Positions 1-7,830 of a stretch of DNA of 64,000 bases are shown here, one piece after another. Position 1 is the stretch's first letter, and the number at the start of each line of letters is the position of its first letter. The position numbers and the translations under genes were made by a program. Below the pieces are notes generated by a model. That model did no database searches. It worked only from the letters and a program-made list of their open reading frames with translations, and was not told the origin of the DNA. Source of the DNA: Micromonospora sp. HM5-17 (lineage in GTDB: Bacteria; Actinomycetota; Actinomycetes; Mycobacteriales; Micromonosporaceae); contig NZ_RJWA01000004.1 in assembly GCF_003762835.1 (NCBI RefSeq), forward strand, positions 62,001 to 126,000, in the 5' to 3' direction.

Positions 1-1
1 G

Positions 2-724
2 GCCACCCAGCGGGTGCTGCCCGAGGTGGACCGGGACATGGGCGCCTACACCGTCGCCCAGCTGCTCAAGCGCGGCCTGGACATCCGCCTCGACACCCGG
101 CTCGAGTCGTGCGTCGACGGCCTGGTCCGGCTCTCCGACGGGGACAGCTTCCGGGCCGACACGATCGTCTGGACGGCCGGGGTCAAGCCCTCGCCGATGC
201 TGGAGCACACCGACCTGCCCCGGGACGACCGCGGCCGCATCACCTGCCTGCCGACCCTCCAGGTGGTCCGGGACGGCACGGTCGTGGAGGGGGCGTGGAG
301 CGCCGGCGACTGCGCCGCGGTGCCGGACCTGACCAAGCCGCCCGGCAACTACTGCTCGCCGAGCGCGCAGCACGCGGTGCGGCAGGCGGTCCGGATGGCC
401 GACAACATCCGGGCGGTGATCCGGGGCCGTACCCCGGTCGAGTACCGGCACCGGCACGCCGGGAGCGTGGCCAGCCTCGGCCTGCACAAGGGCGTCGCCC
501 AGGTCTACGGGATCAAGCTCAAGGGGTTCCCGGCCTGGGTCATGCACCGGACGTACCACATGAGCCGGATCCCCTCGCTGAACCGCAAGGTCCGGGTGGT
601 GGTCGACTGGACCCTTGCCTTCTTCCTCCGCCGCGAGGTGGTGGCGCTCGGCCAGTTGCACGACCCGCGCGAGGAGTTCGTCGAGGCGAGTTCGGCCGTG
701 CCGGCCCGGACGGGGGAGCGCTAG
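2..724 (+). CDS. ndh: Type II NADH dehydrogenase (NDH-2), C-terminal part, cut by the window edge
   Basis: About 240 C-terminal residues of a type II NADH dehydrogenase, the non-proton-pumping flavoenzyme that passes electrons from NADH to menaquinone at the inner face of the membrane. The frame is already open at the left edge, so the N-terminal FAD- and NADH-binding folds lie outside. Visible are the late FAD-contacting motif AGDCAAVPD (from about nt 302), the GVKPSP strand before it, and the C-terminal tail with an aromatic/basic stretch (TYHMSRIPS, LAFFLRREVV) that in this family anchors the enzyme to the membrane. The frame ends in TAG at 722-724. A related FAD-dependent pyridine nucleotide oxidoreductase cannot be fully excluded without the N-terminus, but the tail fits NDH-2 well. 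Confidence 0.85.
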   Translation, partial: ATQRVLPEVDRDMGAYTVAQLLKRGLDIRLDTRLESCVDGLVRLSDGDSFRADTIVWTAGVKPSPMLEHTDLPRDDRGRITCLPTLQVVRDGTVVEGAWSAGDCAAVPDLTKPPGNYCSPSAQHAVRQAVRMADNIRAVIRGRTPVEYRHRHAGSVASLGLHKGVAQVYGIKLKGFPAWVMHRTYHMSRIPSLNRKVRVVVDWTLAFFLRREVVALGQLHDPREEFVEASSAVPARTGER

Positions 725-906
725 GAACTCCGGCGGGCACCCCCGTCCGGGGCACCGGGCGAGGCTGGGCAGGAATCGACCGGCGGCTCTGCGCCCCGCC
801 GCGTTCGCGGCCCCGAACCGCAGGTTGCCGCGCTGTCGCCGTCCTGGATATCCTTGCCCGTCTTCATCGGCGAACCCGGCTTGGTCCGCCCCGACGAGGA
901 GTCGAG

Positions 907-990
907 ATGTCCCGCAGTCGAATCGTCACCACCGCGAAGAGACCAGGCGAGCCGGCCACGGCCGAGCGCGACCCTCGCCCTGCGGCGTGA
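907..990 (+). CDS. 27-residue upstream reading frame coupled to the methyltransferase
   Basis: A short frame, ATG at 907 to TGA at 988-990, coding a basic 27-residue peptide (MSRSRIVTTAKRPGEP...). It has a good ribosome binding site, GAGGAG at 896-901, 5 nt from the ATG. Its stop overlaps the GTG start of the methyltransferase as GTGA (987-990). The methyltransferase GTG has no ribosome binding site of its own, so this frame could deliver ribosomes to it by termination-reinitiation. The other reading is that it is the true N-terminus of the methyltransferase, separated from it by a frameshift. I do not recognise the peptide. Confidence 0.4.
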   Translation: MSRSRIVTTAKRPGEPATAERDPRPAA

Positions 991-1724
991 GTGCCCGGAG
1001 TGACGCGCGGGCGCCGGCGACGCTCGAGGAGGCCACCGTCCTCCAGTCGGAGGTGTTGGAGGACCTGCGCACGGCGGTCAACTACACGAGGTGGCTCACC
1101 TCACTGACCGAGCCGTGGCTGGGGGACGACCCTCTGGAGATCGGCTCGGGGCTCGGTGACGCCGCCGCGCTCTGGGCGGCCGGTGGCCGTACGGTGACCG
1201 CCTCAGAGGCCGACCCGGGGCGGCTCGCCCAGCTCACCGAGCGGTTCGCCGGGCACCCCCGGGTCCGGGTGCGGGAACTGACCGTACCGATCCGGGAGAC
1301 CGCCAACTACTCCGCCGTGGTCGCGCTGAACGTGCTCGAACACATCGAGGACGACGTGGCGGCGTTGCGCGCGTTCGGCCGGCTGGTCCGGCCGGGCGGC
1401 CGGATCGTGCTGGTGGTGCCCGCGTTCGAGCAGGCGATGAGCAGGTTCGACCGGGAGATCGGCCACTTCCGTCGGTATCGGGTCAAGTCGATGGATGCGG
1501 CCCTGCGGGCGGCGGGGCTGCGGCCGCTCCGGGTGCACTACGTCAACTCGATCGGACTTCTCGGCTGGCTGCTGCTGGTCAAGGCGCTGGGCGGCAAACC
1601 GCGCGAGGGCATACCGCTGAGGATCTACGACCGCCTCTGCGTACCGGTGCTGCGCCGGGTCGAACGGCGGATCCCGGTGCCGTTCGGGCAGTCCGTGTTC
1701 GCCGTCGCGGAGACCCCCGGCTAG
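987..1724 (+). CDS. Class I SAM-dependent methyltransferase
   Basis: A 245-residue Rossmann-fold methyltransferase using S-adenosylmethionine; the substrate is unknown. Motif I is EIGSGLG at residues 51-57, followed by the acidic end of strand 2 (ASEADP) and by VVALNVLEHIEDD, typical of Methyltransf_11/23 enzymes, then LVRPGGRIVLVVPA. The C-terminal third (HFRRYRVKSMDAALRAAGL, then GLLGWLLLVKALGG) matches enzymes often found in glycan or cell-envelope contexts. GTG 987 is chosen because homology to the fold begins soon after it and it overlaps a short upstream frame as GTGA. It has no Shine-Dalgarno of its own. The next gene, convergent, is a GT-C-like membrane protein, compatible with an envelope role, but this is inference. 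Confidence 0.75.
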   Translation: MSARSDARAPATLEEATVLQSEVLEDLRTAVNYTRWLTSLTEPWLGDDPLEIGSGLGDAAALWAAGGRTVTASEADPGRLAQLTERFAGHPRVRVRELTVPIRETANYSAVVALNVLEHIEDDVAALRAFGRLVRPGGRIVLVVPAFEQAMSRFDREIGHFRRYRVKSMDAALRAAGLRPLRVHYVNSIGLLGWLLLVKALGGKPREGIPLRIYDRLCVPVLRRVERRIPVPFGQSVFAVAETPG

Positions 1725-1762
1725 CCGGCGCCGGGGCCGAGCGGCCCGCCGTGGCCGGGTTC

Positions 1763-1798
1763 CGGCGCGCCGACCGACCCGGGTCGGTCGGCGCGCCG
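1763..1798. terminator. 36-nt perfect palindrome between convergent genes
   Basis: Two 18-nt arms (CGGCGCGCCGACCGACCC and its reverse complement) meet with no spacer. The palindrome fills most of the 74 bp between the methyltransferase stop (1724) and the stop of the convergent membrane gene (1799). It probably terminates both transcripts. There is no T-run, as is usual in actinobacteria. Confidence 0.7.
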
Positions 1799-3673
1799 TC
1801 AGCCCACCCGCCAGATCCAGGCGTCGACGACGTGCTCACCGGGCCCGAACAGCGCCTCCAGGGTCTGCCGCAGCGCCGGCGCGTTGCGCTGCGTGTCGGC
1901 CAACACCAGACAGGAGGCTCCCCAGTACGCCACGTCCCGGGCCGCCTGTACGCGGTCGGCCTCGCTGACGTCGGGCGGCTGACCGGTGGTGGCAACCTTG
2001 TCGAGCAGCGCCGAGGTGGGTTGTTTGTAGGTGCCCAGCGACGCCTTGCCGTCGGCTCCGTACGGGCCGATGAAGAAGCCCTCCGGCAGTCGAAACTCGG
2101 CGTTGGCCGCGGCGGCCCAGCGCATGGTGGCCGGCTCCCGGGGGGTGGGCAGCGGCACCGGCACGAGCACCCCGTCGCCGGGGGCGCAGGTCCGCCAGTG
2201 TCCGCCGCTGATGAAGGCCGGCACCGGTTCGCGATCGGTGGTCGGCAGCGGAGCCGGTGCGATCGGTATCAGCGCGGCCGCGGTGGCGACCGGCACCACG
2301 ATCCGGGCGAGACCGGGTGACCGACGGGCCTGGTCCAGTGCCAGCACCAGCAGGGTGGCGATGAGCGGGATGAGCACCAGGGCGAAGCGCATCGGCAGCG
2401 CGCCCTCGATGACCGGCCGGTCCCGCAGCAGCTCGTACGGGGCCCAGATGCCGGTGCGCGTGCCGTTGACCAGGATCCGGGGGCCGAGCGAGAGCCAGGC
2501 GCAGACGACGCCGGTGAACACCAGCGCGACGACCAGCGGGCGCTGCCGCAGCCATCCGGCGAAGCCGGCGGCGACCAGCAACAGCGGCAGGCCGAGGAAG
2601 GTGTTGTACTCGGACGGTCCGGTGCTCAGCCGGGCCGCCTCCGGCGAGCCGGCGATGGAGAGCGGCGAGATCGCCGGATAACTCGCCAGGTCGGCCGAGA
2701 AGTGGTCGGGGCTGAAGGCCCCGTTCGGCACGCTCTGCGGGCCGTAGAACTGCGTCCAGAGCGGGTAGGCCAGCACCGCGGCGGCCAGGCCGCCGGCGAT
2801 CAGCAGGCCGAGGGCGAACCGGGGAAACACCTGCCGGGCGTACCGGGGGGCGGCCAGAGCGTAGCCGACCGTCATGAGGGCCAGCGCGGCGGCGGTCAGG
2901 AAGAGTACCTCCTCGCCCACGAACACCTGGGTGCTCACCAGGACGGCGAGGAGTACGGCCAGCCCGAGGAGCCGCCGCCGGGTGGCGGCCGGATCGGGCG
3001 ATCGCGTCGGGCCGCCGCCGGTTTCCGGGGTCGGACCGCCCGCGGCCAGCTGGACCATCCGAACGACGCACCAGACCAGCGCCGGCACGAGCCACTGGGC
3101 CGTCATGTGCGGATGGCTGTTGGACTGCGAGATCATTCCGGGGCCGAAGCCGCAGAAGGCCGCGCCGACCGCTGCCGGCAGCCAGTGGGCGCCGAGCGTC
3201 CGGGAGTAGACGAGGTACCAGCCGATCGCCGTCGCGGCCAGGTTGCCGGTGATCAGTACCGCGAACGTCGTGCCCGCCCCGAACAGCAGGGTGACCGGCG
3301 TCAGCAGCACGCCCGGCACGATCATCGTGGCGTTGGCCAGCATGTTAAACCCGTCCGGCACGTTGAGCCGATTGCTGACCAGTGCGAAGTCGCCCAGGAT
3401 GAAGCGGGCGTTGTTCGCCATGAACCACTCGATGAGGATCTGGTCGTCGGGGTTGAGCGACAGGGTCCGGTTGGTCGGGTCCAGCCACAGTCCGTTGGTG
3501 AGCCAGCCGGCCGCGGCCACGAAGAACAGGCAGATCCCTCCATCGAGTCGGTGTCGGCGGAGCGCCGCGACCCATCGGGTCCAGCGAGCCGAGGGTCGCG
3601 GGCGGTCGGTGTCGCTGTCCAGGGTGGCCGGGCCGGAGGCGGTGTCCTGTGCCGCGCGGGCTGTGCTGGTCAC
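1799..3673 (-). CDS. Polytopic membrane protein, GT-C glycosyltransferase-like
   Basis: A 624-residue membrane protein with an estimated 11-13 transmembrane helices. A cytoplasmic N-terminus of about 45 residues is followed by one helix and a first extracytoplasmic loop containing NPDDQ (Asp 76-77). An acidic pair at this place is the usual catalytic or metal site of GT-C glycosyltransferases, which use polyprenyl-phosphate sugars. The extracytoplasmic stretch near the C-terminus is soluble-looking. GTG 3673 is chosen because TAGGGT lies exactly 7 nt upstream on the minus strand, the spacing of a leaderless actinobacterial promoter; the open frame extends further upstream but that part covers the tRNA-Leu gene on the other strand. 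The acceptor and sugar are unknown. A general GT-C-like call is safer than a named enzyme. Confidence 0.65.
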   Translation of the reverse strand: MTSTARAAQDTASGPATLDSDTDRPRPSARWTRWVAALRRHRLDGGICLFFVAAAGWLTNGLWLDPTNRTLSLNPDDQILIEWFMANNARFILGDFALVSNRLNVPDGFNMLANATMIVPGVLLTPVTLLFGAGTTFAVLITGNLAATAIGWYLVYSRTLGAHWLPAAVGAAFCGFGPGMISQSNSHPHMTAQWLVPALVWCVVRMVQLAAGGPTPETGGGPTRSPDPAATRRRLLGLAVLLAVLVSTQVFVGEEVLFLTAAALALMTVGYALAAPRYARQVFPRFALGLLIAGGLAAAVLAYPLWTQFYGPQSVPNGAFSPDHFSADLASYPAISPLSIAGSPEAARLSTGPSEYNTFLGLPLLLVAAGFAGWLRQRPLVVALVFTGVVCAWLSLGPRILVNGTRTGIWAPYELLRDRPVIEGALPMRFALVLIPLIATLLVLALDQARRSPGLARIVVPVATAAALIPIAPAPLPTTDREPVPAFISGGHWRTCAPGDGVLVPVPLPTPREPATMRWAAAANAEFRLPEGFFIGPYGADGKASLGTYKQPTSALLDKVATTGQPPDVSEADRVQAARDVAYWGASCLVLADTQRNAPALRQTLEALFGPGEHVVDAWIWRVG

Positions 3674-3774
3674 GTCACCGACCCTAGCGTCGATCGCGCG
3701 ACTGGGCGCGCCCGGTCGGCGTTCACCCGCTACCGTGGCAGGCACCGGACGTCGACGGCGTCCGGTGCCGCCCA

Positions 3775-3855
3775 GCCCGGGTGGTGGAAAGGCAGACACG
3801 GCCGCCTTAAAAGCGGCTGCCGCAAGGCGTGCGGGTTCGAGCCCCGCCCCGGGCA
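3775..3855 (+). tRNA. tRNA-Leu(UAA)
   Basis: A class II tRNA gene of 81 nt. The 7-bp acceptor stem pairs GCCCGGG (3775-3781) with CCCGGGC (3848-3854), discriminator A at 3855. The anticodon stem GCCGC/GCGGC (3801-3805/3813-3817) closes loop CTTAAAA with anticodon TAA at 3808-3810. The long variable arm has stem GCC/GGC with loop GCAA (3818-3830). The T-arm is GCGGG-TTCGAGC-CCCGC (3831-3847). The body matches E. coli tRNA-Leu(UAA) closely from memory. CCA is not encoded. UUA is a rare codon in high-G+C actinomycetes, and its tRNA (bldA in Streptomyces) limits translation of developmental genes there; this gene would be the bldA equivalent. A TACCGT box at 3731-3736 may be its -10. Confidence 0.95.
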
Positions 3856-4138
3856 CGCAGCGCCCGCGTGGCTGCGCTCCCGCTCGCCGGCGGGATTGTG
3901 GTCCGCGATTCCGGTCACGGCGGGGACGAGCCGTGCCCAGGTTGGGCTCGCTGCCGACCCGAGCCCGGACGGGCGCCCCGCATCGGCGGTGAGCCCGGTT
4001 CCCGACCCGTGGCCCCCTTCCGTCCCCGGAGTCCCCTACCAGCCTGGGCGGTGGCGTCGATCTCCCCAATGTCGCCATTGACCGTTACCCTTGGTATGGC
4101 ACGGTCACCGTGTACCGACCCTCAGGAGGCTTGACAAA

Positions 4139-4948
4139 GTGAAGACGTCCAACCCGGTGCTGGCCCGACTCGGTCAGGCGGCCGAGCGGGAACGGGCCGC
4201 CGGGTACGCCCCGGCCGGCGCATACGGGCAGCCGTACCCGACCGCGGCGGGCTATCCGGCCGCGCCGCCCACCGTACAGCCGATGTCCATCGACGACGTC
4301 GTCGTCAAGACCGTCATGCTGCTCGGCATCACCGGGCTCACCGCGGCCGCCGCCTGGGTGCTGGTGCCGGACGCGCTTGTCGGAGCGGCCTGGATCGGCG
4401 CCGCCGTGGTCGGCCTCGTGCTCGGCCTGGTGATCTCGTTCATGCGGGTGGCGAACCCGGCGCTCGTGGTCGCGTACGCCGTCGTCGAGGGCGTCTTCGT
4501 CGGCATGGTCAGCAAGTTCTTCCAGGAGATCGCGGGCTACCAGGGCATCGTCCTGCAGGCCGTCATCGCGAGCTTCGGGATCTTCTTCCTGATGACCGCG
4601 CTGTACAAGTTCCGGGTCATCCGGGCCACCCCGAAGTTCGTTCGTGGCCTGCTCGCGGCGATGGTCGGCGTCTTCGCGGTCATGCTGATCAACTTCGTGC
4701 TCACCCTGACCACCGACATCGACACCGGCATCCGCAGCGGCGGTCCGGTGGCGATCGGGTTCAGCCTGATCTGCATCGTGATCGCGTCGCTCAGCTTCGT
4801 CCTCAGCTTCCACGAGGTCGAGGAGGGCGTGCGGATGGGCCTGCCGCAACGCTACGCGTGGAGCGCGGCGTTCGGCATCCTGGTCAGCCTGGTCTGGCTC
4901 TACATCGAGGTCCTGCGCCTGCTGAGCTACCTGCAGGGCGACGACTGA
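4139..4948 (+). CDS. Bax inhibitor-1/YccA family membrane protein, copy 1
   Basis: A 269-residue polytopic membrane protein of the Bax inhibitor-1 (BI-1, YccA/YetJ) superfamily, whose characterised members are pH-sensitive calcium leak channels or, in E. coli, FtsH-interacting proteins. About 35 Gly/Pro/Tyr-rich N-terminal residues precede seven hydrophobic segments beginning at DVVVKTVMLLGITGLTAAA. The family signature around the later helices includes LVISFMRVANPALVVAYAVVEGVFVG, and acidic residues (FHEVEEGVRMG) lie before the last helix. GTG 4139 is chosen because AGGAGG (4124-4129) sits 9 nt upstream; an earlier in-frame start is possible. It is followed by a strong hairpin and then a paralogue. 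The physiological role in actinobacteria is not established. Confidence 0.85.
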   Translation: MKTSNPVLARLGQAAERERAAGYAPAGAYGQPYPTAAGYPAAPPTVQPMSIDDVVVKTVMLLGITGLTAAAAWVLVPDALVGAAWIGAAVVGLVLGLVISFMRVANPALVVAYAVVEGVFVGMVSKFFQEIAGYQGIVLQAVIASFGIFFLMTALYKFRVIRATPKFVRGLLAAMVGVFAVMLINFVLTLTTDIDTGIRSGGPVAIGFSLICIVIASLSFVLSFHEVEEGVRMGLPQRYAWSAAFGILVSLVWLYIEVLRLLSYLQGDD

Positions 4949-4981
4949 CCCTGACCCGGTCGCCCGACCGAGGACCATCCG

Positions 4982-5012
4982 GACGCCCGCCCCGTTGCCG
5001 GGGGCGGGCGTC
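4982..5012 (+). terminator. Hairpin terminator after the first BI-1 gene
   Basis: A perfect 12-bp stem, GACGCCCGCCCC (4982-4993) against its complement (5001-5012), with a 7-nt loop. It stands 33 nt after the stop codon, separating the two tandem BI-1 genes into different transcripts. Confidence 0.7.
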
Positions 5013-5151
5013 GTCGTCTCTACCGGGCGATCTCGGGCGGGGACGGTGCGCGGCCCCGCCTCTGTCGCGACCCCGGCCGGCGGCTCCGGTTCTGGTGGCT
5101 GACGGGAACGAGGTTCCCGATGGACAAATGCCGCACTTGTTAACCTAAGCC

Positions 5152-5907
5152 GTGGAGAGTGCGAACCCGGTGCTCACCCGGCTGCCCGACACCGCCCGGG
5201 ACGAGCACCAACTCCTCGGCGCCGTGGGCGCGCGGGCGATGAGCGTCGACGACGTCGTGCCCCGTACCGGCGCCCTGCTGGTGCTGACCGGGATCGTCGG
5301 CGCGACCGCCTGGATGGCCGTTCCCGCCGGGTGGGCCGGGGTCGCGGCCCTCGGCTCGGCGCTCGCCGGCCTGGTGCTGGCCTTGGTGATCTCGGTGCGG
5401 CGGATCACCAACCCGGTACTGATCGGCGGGTACGCCGTGCTGCAGGGGATCCTGCTCGGCGTCGCCAGCCGGGGCTTCGAGGCGGTCTACCCCGGAATCG
5501 TGGTGCAGGCCGTGGTCGGCACCTTCGCCGTCTTCCTCGGCATGTCCCTCCTGTACGGCCTGCGGGTGCTCCGCGCCACCCCACGGTTCACCCGACTGGT
5601 GGTGGGCGCCCTGCTCGGGGTGGTGGTGCTGGGCCTGGTCAACCTGGCGATCTACCTGATCGCTGGCCGGCAGATCCTGGTGGTCTACAGCACCGGCAGC
5701 CGGGTCGGCTGGTTGCCGTACGTTTTCGCCCTGGTCTGCATCACGGTCGGCGCGTTGACCTTCATCCTCGACCTCGACCTGATCGAGCGGAGCGTCCAGG
5801 CCGGCCTTCCCACCCGGTACGCCTGGTACTGCGCCTTCGGCCTGCTGGTCGGCCTGGTCTTCCTCTACTGGCAGCTCCTCCGGCTGATCTCCTACGTCCG
5901 GCGCTGA
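5152..5907 (+). CDS. Bax inhibitor-1/YccA family membrane protein, copy 2
   Basis: A 251-residue paralogue of the gene just upstream, with the same opening (NPVLTRL versus NPVLARL), the same DDVV motif before helix 1, and seven hydrophobic segments. It lacks the longer Pro/Gly/Tyr-rich N-terminal spacer of copy 1 and keeps the acidic LDLDLIERSVQAG before the last helix. The GTG at 5152 has no ribosome binding site. TAACCT at 5141-5146 ends 5 nt before it, so the mRNA is probably leaderless, unlike copy 1, which has a good AGGAGG. The two copies are therefore likely expressed under different conditions. Function is as uncertain as for copy 1: calcium/proton leak or protease regulation are the known family activities. 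Confidence 0.85.
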   Translation: MESANPVLTRLPDTARDEHQLLGAVGARAMSVDDVVPRTGALLVLTGIVGATAWMAVPAGWAGVAALGSALAGLVLALVISVRRITNPVLIGGYAVLQGILLGVASRGFEAVYPGIVVQAVVGTFAVFLGMSLLYGLRVLRATPRFTRLVVGALLGVVVLGLVNLAIYLIAGRQILVVYSTGSRVGWLPYVFALVCITVGALTFILDLDLIERSVQAGLPTRYAWYCAFGLLVGLVFLYWQLLRLISYVRR

Positions 5908-6068
5908 GGAGACCCGGGACGTCGGCTTCGTCTGCCGAGCAGCTCCGGCCGGACGATGCCCCGTTTCCGCCGCCGCGCCGCCGTTCCCACGCCGGATCCG
6001 CGCGACCGGCCGCCGCTTCCGCACCGGATCCGCTCGACCGGGCCGACCGGGTCGTAGACTCGGCCGCG

Positions 6069-6410
6069 ATGATCCCCGCCGAGTCCGACCAGCCGGCCGC
6101 CGCGCTACGGCGCGAGGTCGACCTGCTGGTCAACCAGGTCGGCCACTGGACGGCACCCCGCTGGGCGACCCCGGCCCGTGCCGGTGGCGACCGCCGGGCC
6201 GACGTCGTACACCGGCTCGTGCAACTCCTCGCCGACCTCTGCGCCGACGCGGAGCGTCGGCCGCGTCGGGCCGTACCCCGGCTGGAGAACGACCTGGCCC
6301 TGCCCGACCAGCTTCGCGTGGTGACGGCCGACCTCCTCGCCGCGGATCCGCCGCCGGACATCCTCGCCGAGGCGGTCGACGCGGCCTCGGCGACCCGGGC
6401 GGCCCTGTAG
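6069..6410 (+). CDS. Conserved-looking hypothetical protein, helical, 113 residues
   Basis: A small soluble protein, predicted mainly helical, with no recognised domain. Hydrophobic heptad-like stretches are LRREVDLLVNQVGHW and DVVHRLVQLLADLCADAE, followed by PRLENDLALPDQLRVVTADLL. The composition and codon use are those of a real gene. ATG 6069 is supported by TAGACT (6055-6060) 8 nt upstream, a leaderless promoter arrangement. It is convergent with the thiolase gene, only 8 bp from its stop. I cannot assign a function. Confidence 0.65.
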   Translation: MIPAESDQPAAALRREVDLLVNQVGHWTAPRWATPARAGGDRRADVVHRLVQLLADLCADAERRPRRAVPRLENDLALPDQLRVVTADLLAADPPPDILAEAVDAASATRAAL

Positions 6411-6418
6411 CGCCGCGC

Positions 6419-7681
6419 TCAGCTCAGTCGTTCGAGGATCATCGCCATACCCTGGCCGCCTCCGACGCACATGGTCTCGAGTCCGATGGTCCGGTCGTGC
6501 CACTCGAGCGCGTTGAGCAGGGTGCCGGTGATCCGGGCCCCGGTCATACCGAACGGATGCCCGACCGCGATCGCGCCGCCCATCACGTTGAGCTTCTCCA
6601 GCGGCACGCCCAACTGGCGGTACGACGGGATCACCTGCGCGGCGAACGCCTCGTTGATCTCGACCAGGTCGACGTCGTCGATGGTCATGCCGGCACGACG
6701 CAGCGCCTGCCGGGAGGCCTCCACCGGACCGAGCCCCATGATCTCGGGGGACAGGGCGGTGACGCCGGTGGAGACGATCCGCGCGAGCGGGGTGATCCCG
6801 AGGTCCCGGGCCCGCGCCGCGCTCATCACGATCACCGCCGCCGCGCCGTCGTTCAGCGGGCAGCAGTTGCCGGCGGTGACCCGCCCGTCGGGCCGGAACA
6901 CCGGCTTGAGTGCGGCCACCCCGGCCAGGGTGACGCCGGATCGGGGTCCGTCGTCGGCGGTGACCACCTCTCCGGAGGGGACGGTGACCGGGGTGATCTC
7001 CCGGGCCCAGAAGCCGTCGGCGATCGCCTTCTCGGCCAGGTTCTGGCTGCGTACGCCGAACTCGTCCATCTCGGCCCGGCTGATGTCGTACGCCTGGGCG
7101 ACGTTCTCCGCGGTCTGCCCCATCGCCAGGTAGATGTCCGGCAGTTCGCCGTCCAGCCGCGGATCGTGCCAGTTCGGAGCGCCACCGGCGGCCCGCGTGG
7201 CGGAGCGGGCCCGGGCGGCGTCGAACCGGGGGTTTCGCCAGTCGCCACCGACCAACGCCTGCGCCTCCGGGGGCAGGCTGTCCGAGGTGCCGCGGACGGA
7301 CCGGGAGACGCACTCGACGCCGGCGGAGACGAAGACGTCGCCCTCGCCGGCCCGGATCGCGTGGAACGCCATCCGGGTGGTCTGGAGCGAGGAGGCGCAG
7401 TACCGGGTGACGGTGGCGCCGGGGACGGTGTCCAGTCCCAGCAGGGTCGCGACGACCCGGGCCATGTTGAAACCCTGCTCGCCGCCGGGCAGGCCGCAGC
7501 CGAGGTAGAGGTCGTCGATCTCGGTCGGGTCGAGCTGTGGCACCTTGTCGAGGGCGGCCCGGACGATGGTGGCCGCGAGGTCGTCGGGGCGTAGCTCCCG
7601 GAGGGATCCCTTGTGGGCGCGGCCGATCGGGGAGCGGGCGGTGGCGACGATGACGGCGTCGCGGGGGGACAGCGTCGACAT
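6419..7681 (-). CDS. Acetyl-CoA C-acyltransferase (thiolase)
   Basis: A 420-residue thiolase, which cleaves 3-ketoacyl-CoA to acyl-CoA and acetyl-CoA or runs the reverse condensation. The nucleophilic cysteine is C95 in VTRYCASSLQ. The histidine is in GHPFGMTGAR (H375) and the second, acid/base cysteine is in CVGGGQG (C405), so all three catalytic residues are present. Length is normal. From memory the counterpart in the same gene order of M. tuberculosis is FadA3 (Rv1074c). ATG 7681 is supported by TAACGT ending 6 nt upstream on the minus strand, a leaderless promoter. The gene is divergent from an NAD(P)H-binding protein; the 149-bp spacer also carries an operator-like palindrome (7798-7817). 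Degradative versus biosynthetic use cannot be told from the sequence. Confidence 0.9.
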   Translation of the reverse strand: MSTLSPRDAVIVATARSPIGRAHKGSLRELRPDDLAATIVRAALDKVPQLDPTEIDDLYLGCGLPGGEQGFNMARVVATLLGLDTVPGATVTRYCASSLQTTRMAFHAIRAGEGDVFVSAGVECVSRSVRGTSDSLPPEAQALVGGDWRNPRFDAARARSATRAAGGAPNWHDPRLDGELPDIYLAMGQTAENVAQAYDISRAEMDEFGVRSQNLAEKAIADGFWAREITPVTVPSGEVVTADDGPRSGVTLAGVAALKPVFRPDGRVTAGNCCPLNDGAAAVIVMSAARARDLGITPLARIVSTGVTALSPEIMGLGPVEASRQALRRAGMTIDDVDLVEINEAFAAQVIPSYRQLGVPLEKLNVMGGAIAVGHPFGMTGARITGTLLNALEWHDRTIGLETMCVGGGQGMAMILERLS

Positions 7682-7768
7682 GAACCAACGTTAACCCCGA
7701 CCCGCGGTCGGACAGTATGGGCGGCGACGCGGGACGGCCGCGCAAGCAGGCGGCGGGACAGCGCGGGC

Positions 7769-7796
7769 TTGACAGGTCGTGGGTGCTTACTACCCT
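7769..7796 (+). promoter_or_regulatory. Sigma-70-type promoter of the NAD(P)H-binding protein gene
   Basis: TTGACA (7769-7774) and TACCCT (7791-7796) are separated by 16 bp, a near-consensus housekeeping promoter. The expected transcription start falls inside the palindrome at 7798-7817. Confidence 0.65.
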
Positions 7797-7797
7797 G

Positions 7798-7817
7798 TGG
7801 TGAGTAAACACTCACCA
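7798..7817. promoter_or_regulatory. Operator-like palindrome at the transcription start
   Basis: TGGTGAGT-AAAC-ACTCACCA: perfect 8-bp arms with a 4-bp spacer, immediately downstream of the -10 box and 13 bp before the ATG at 7831. Size and position fit a TetR-family repressor site. No regulator gene lies beside it in the window. Confidence 0.6.
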
Positions 7818-7830
7818 ACTAGGAGGTGAG

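Noticed and set aside
3775-3855. tRNA-Leu as an integration (att) site
   Set aside because: No integrase gene and no repeated tRNA 3' end is seen downstream in the window.
2702-4081. Long plus-strand open frame opposite the GT-C-like gene
   Set aside because: The product is charged, repetitive and without a family pattern; the minus-strand frame has membrane helices and a leaderless start. It also runs through the tRNA-Leu gene.
5140-6024. Minus-strand open frame over the second BI-1 gene
   Set aside because: Typical high-G+C antisense frame rich in His, Gln, Asp and Glu; the plus-strand frame is a clear membrane protein.
6105-7811. 568-codon minus frame across the thiolase
   Set aside because: Arg/Pro/Gly-rich off-frame translation of the thiolase gene.
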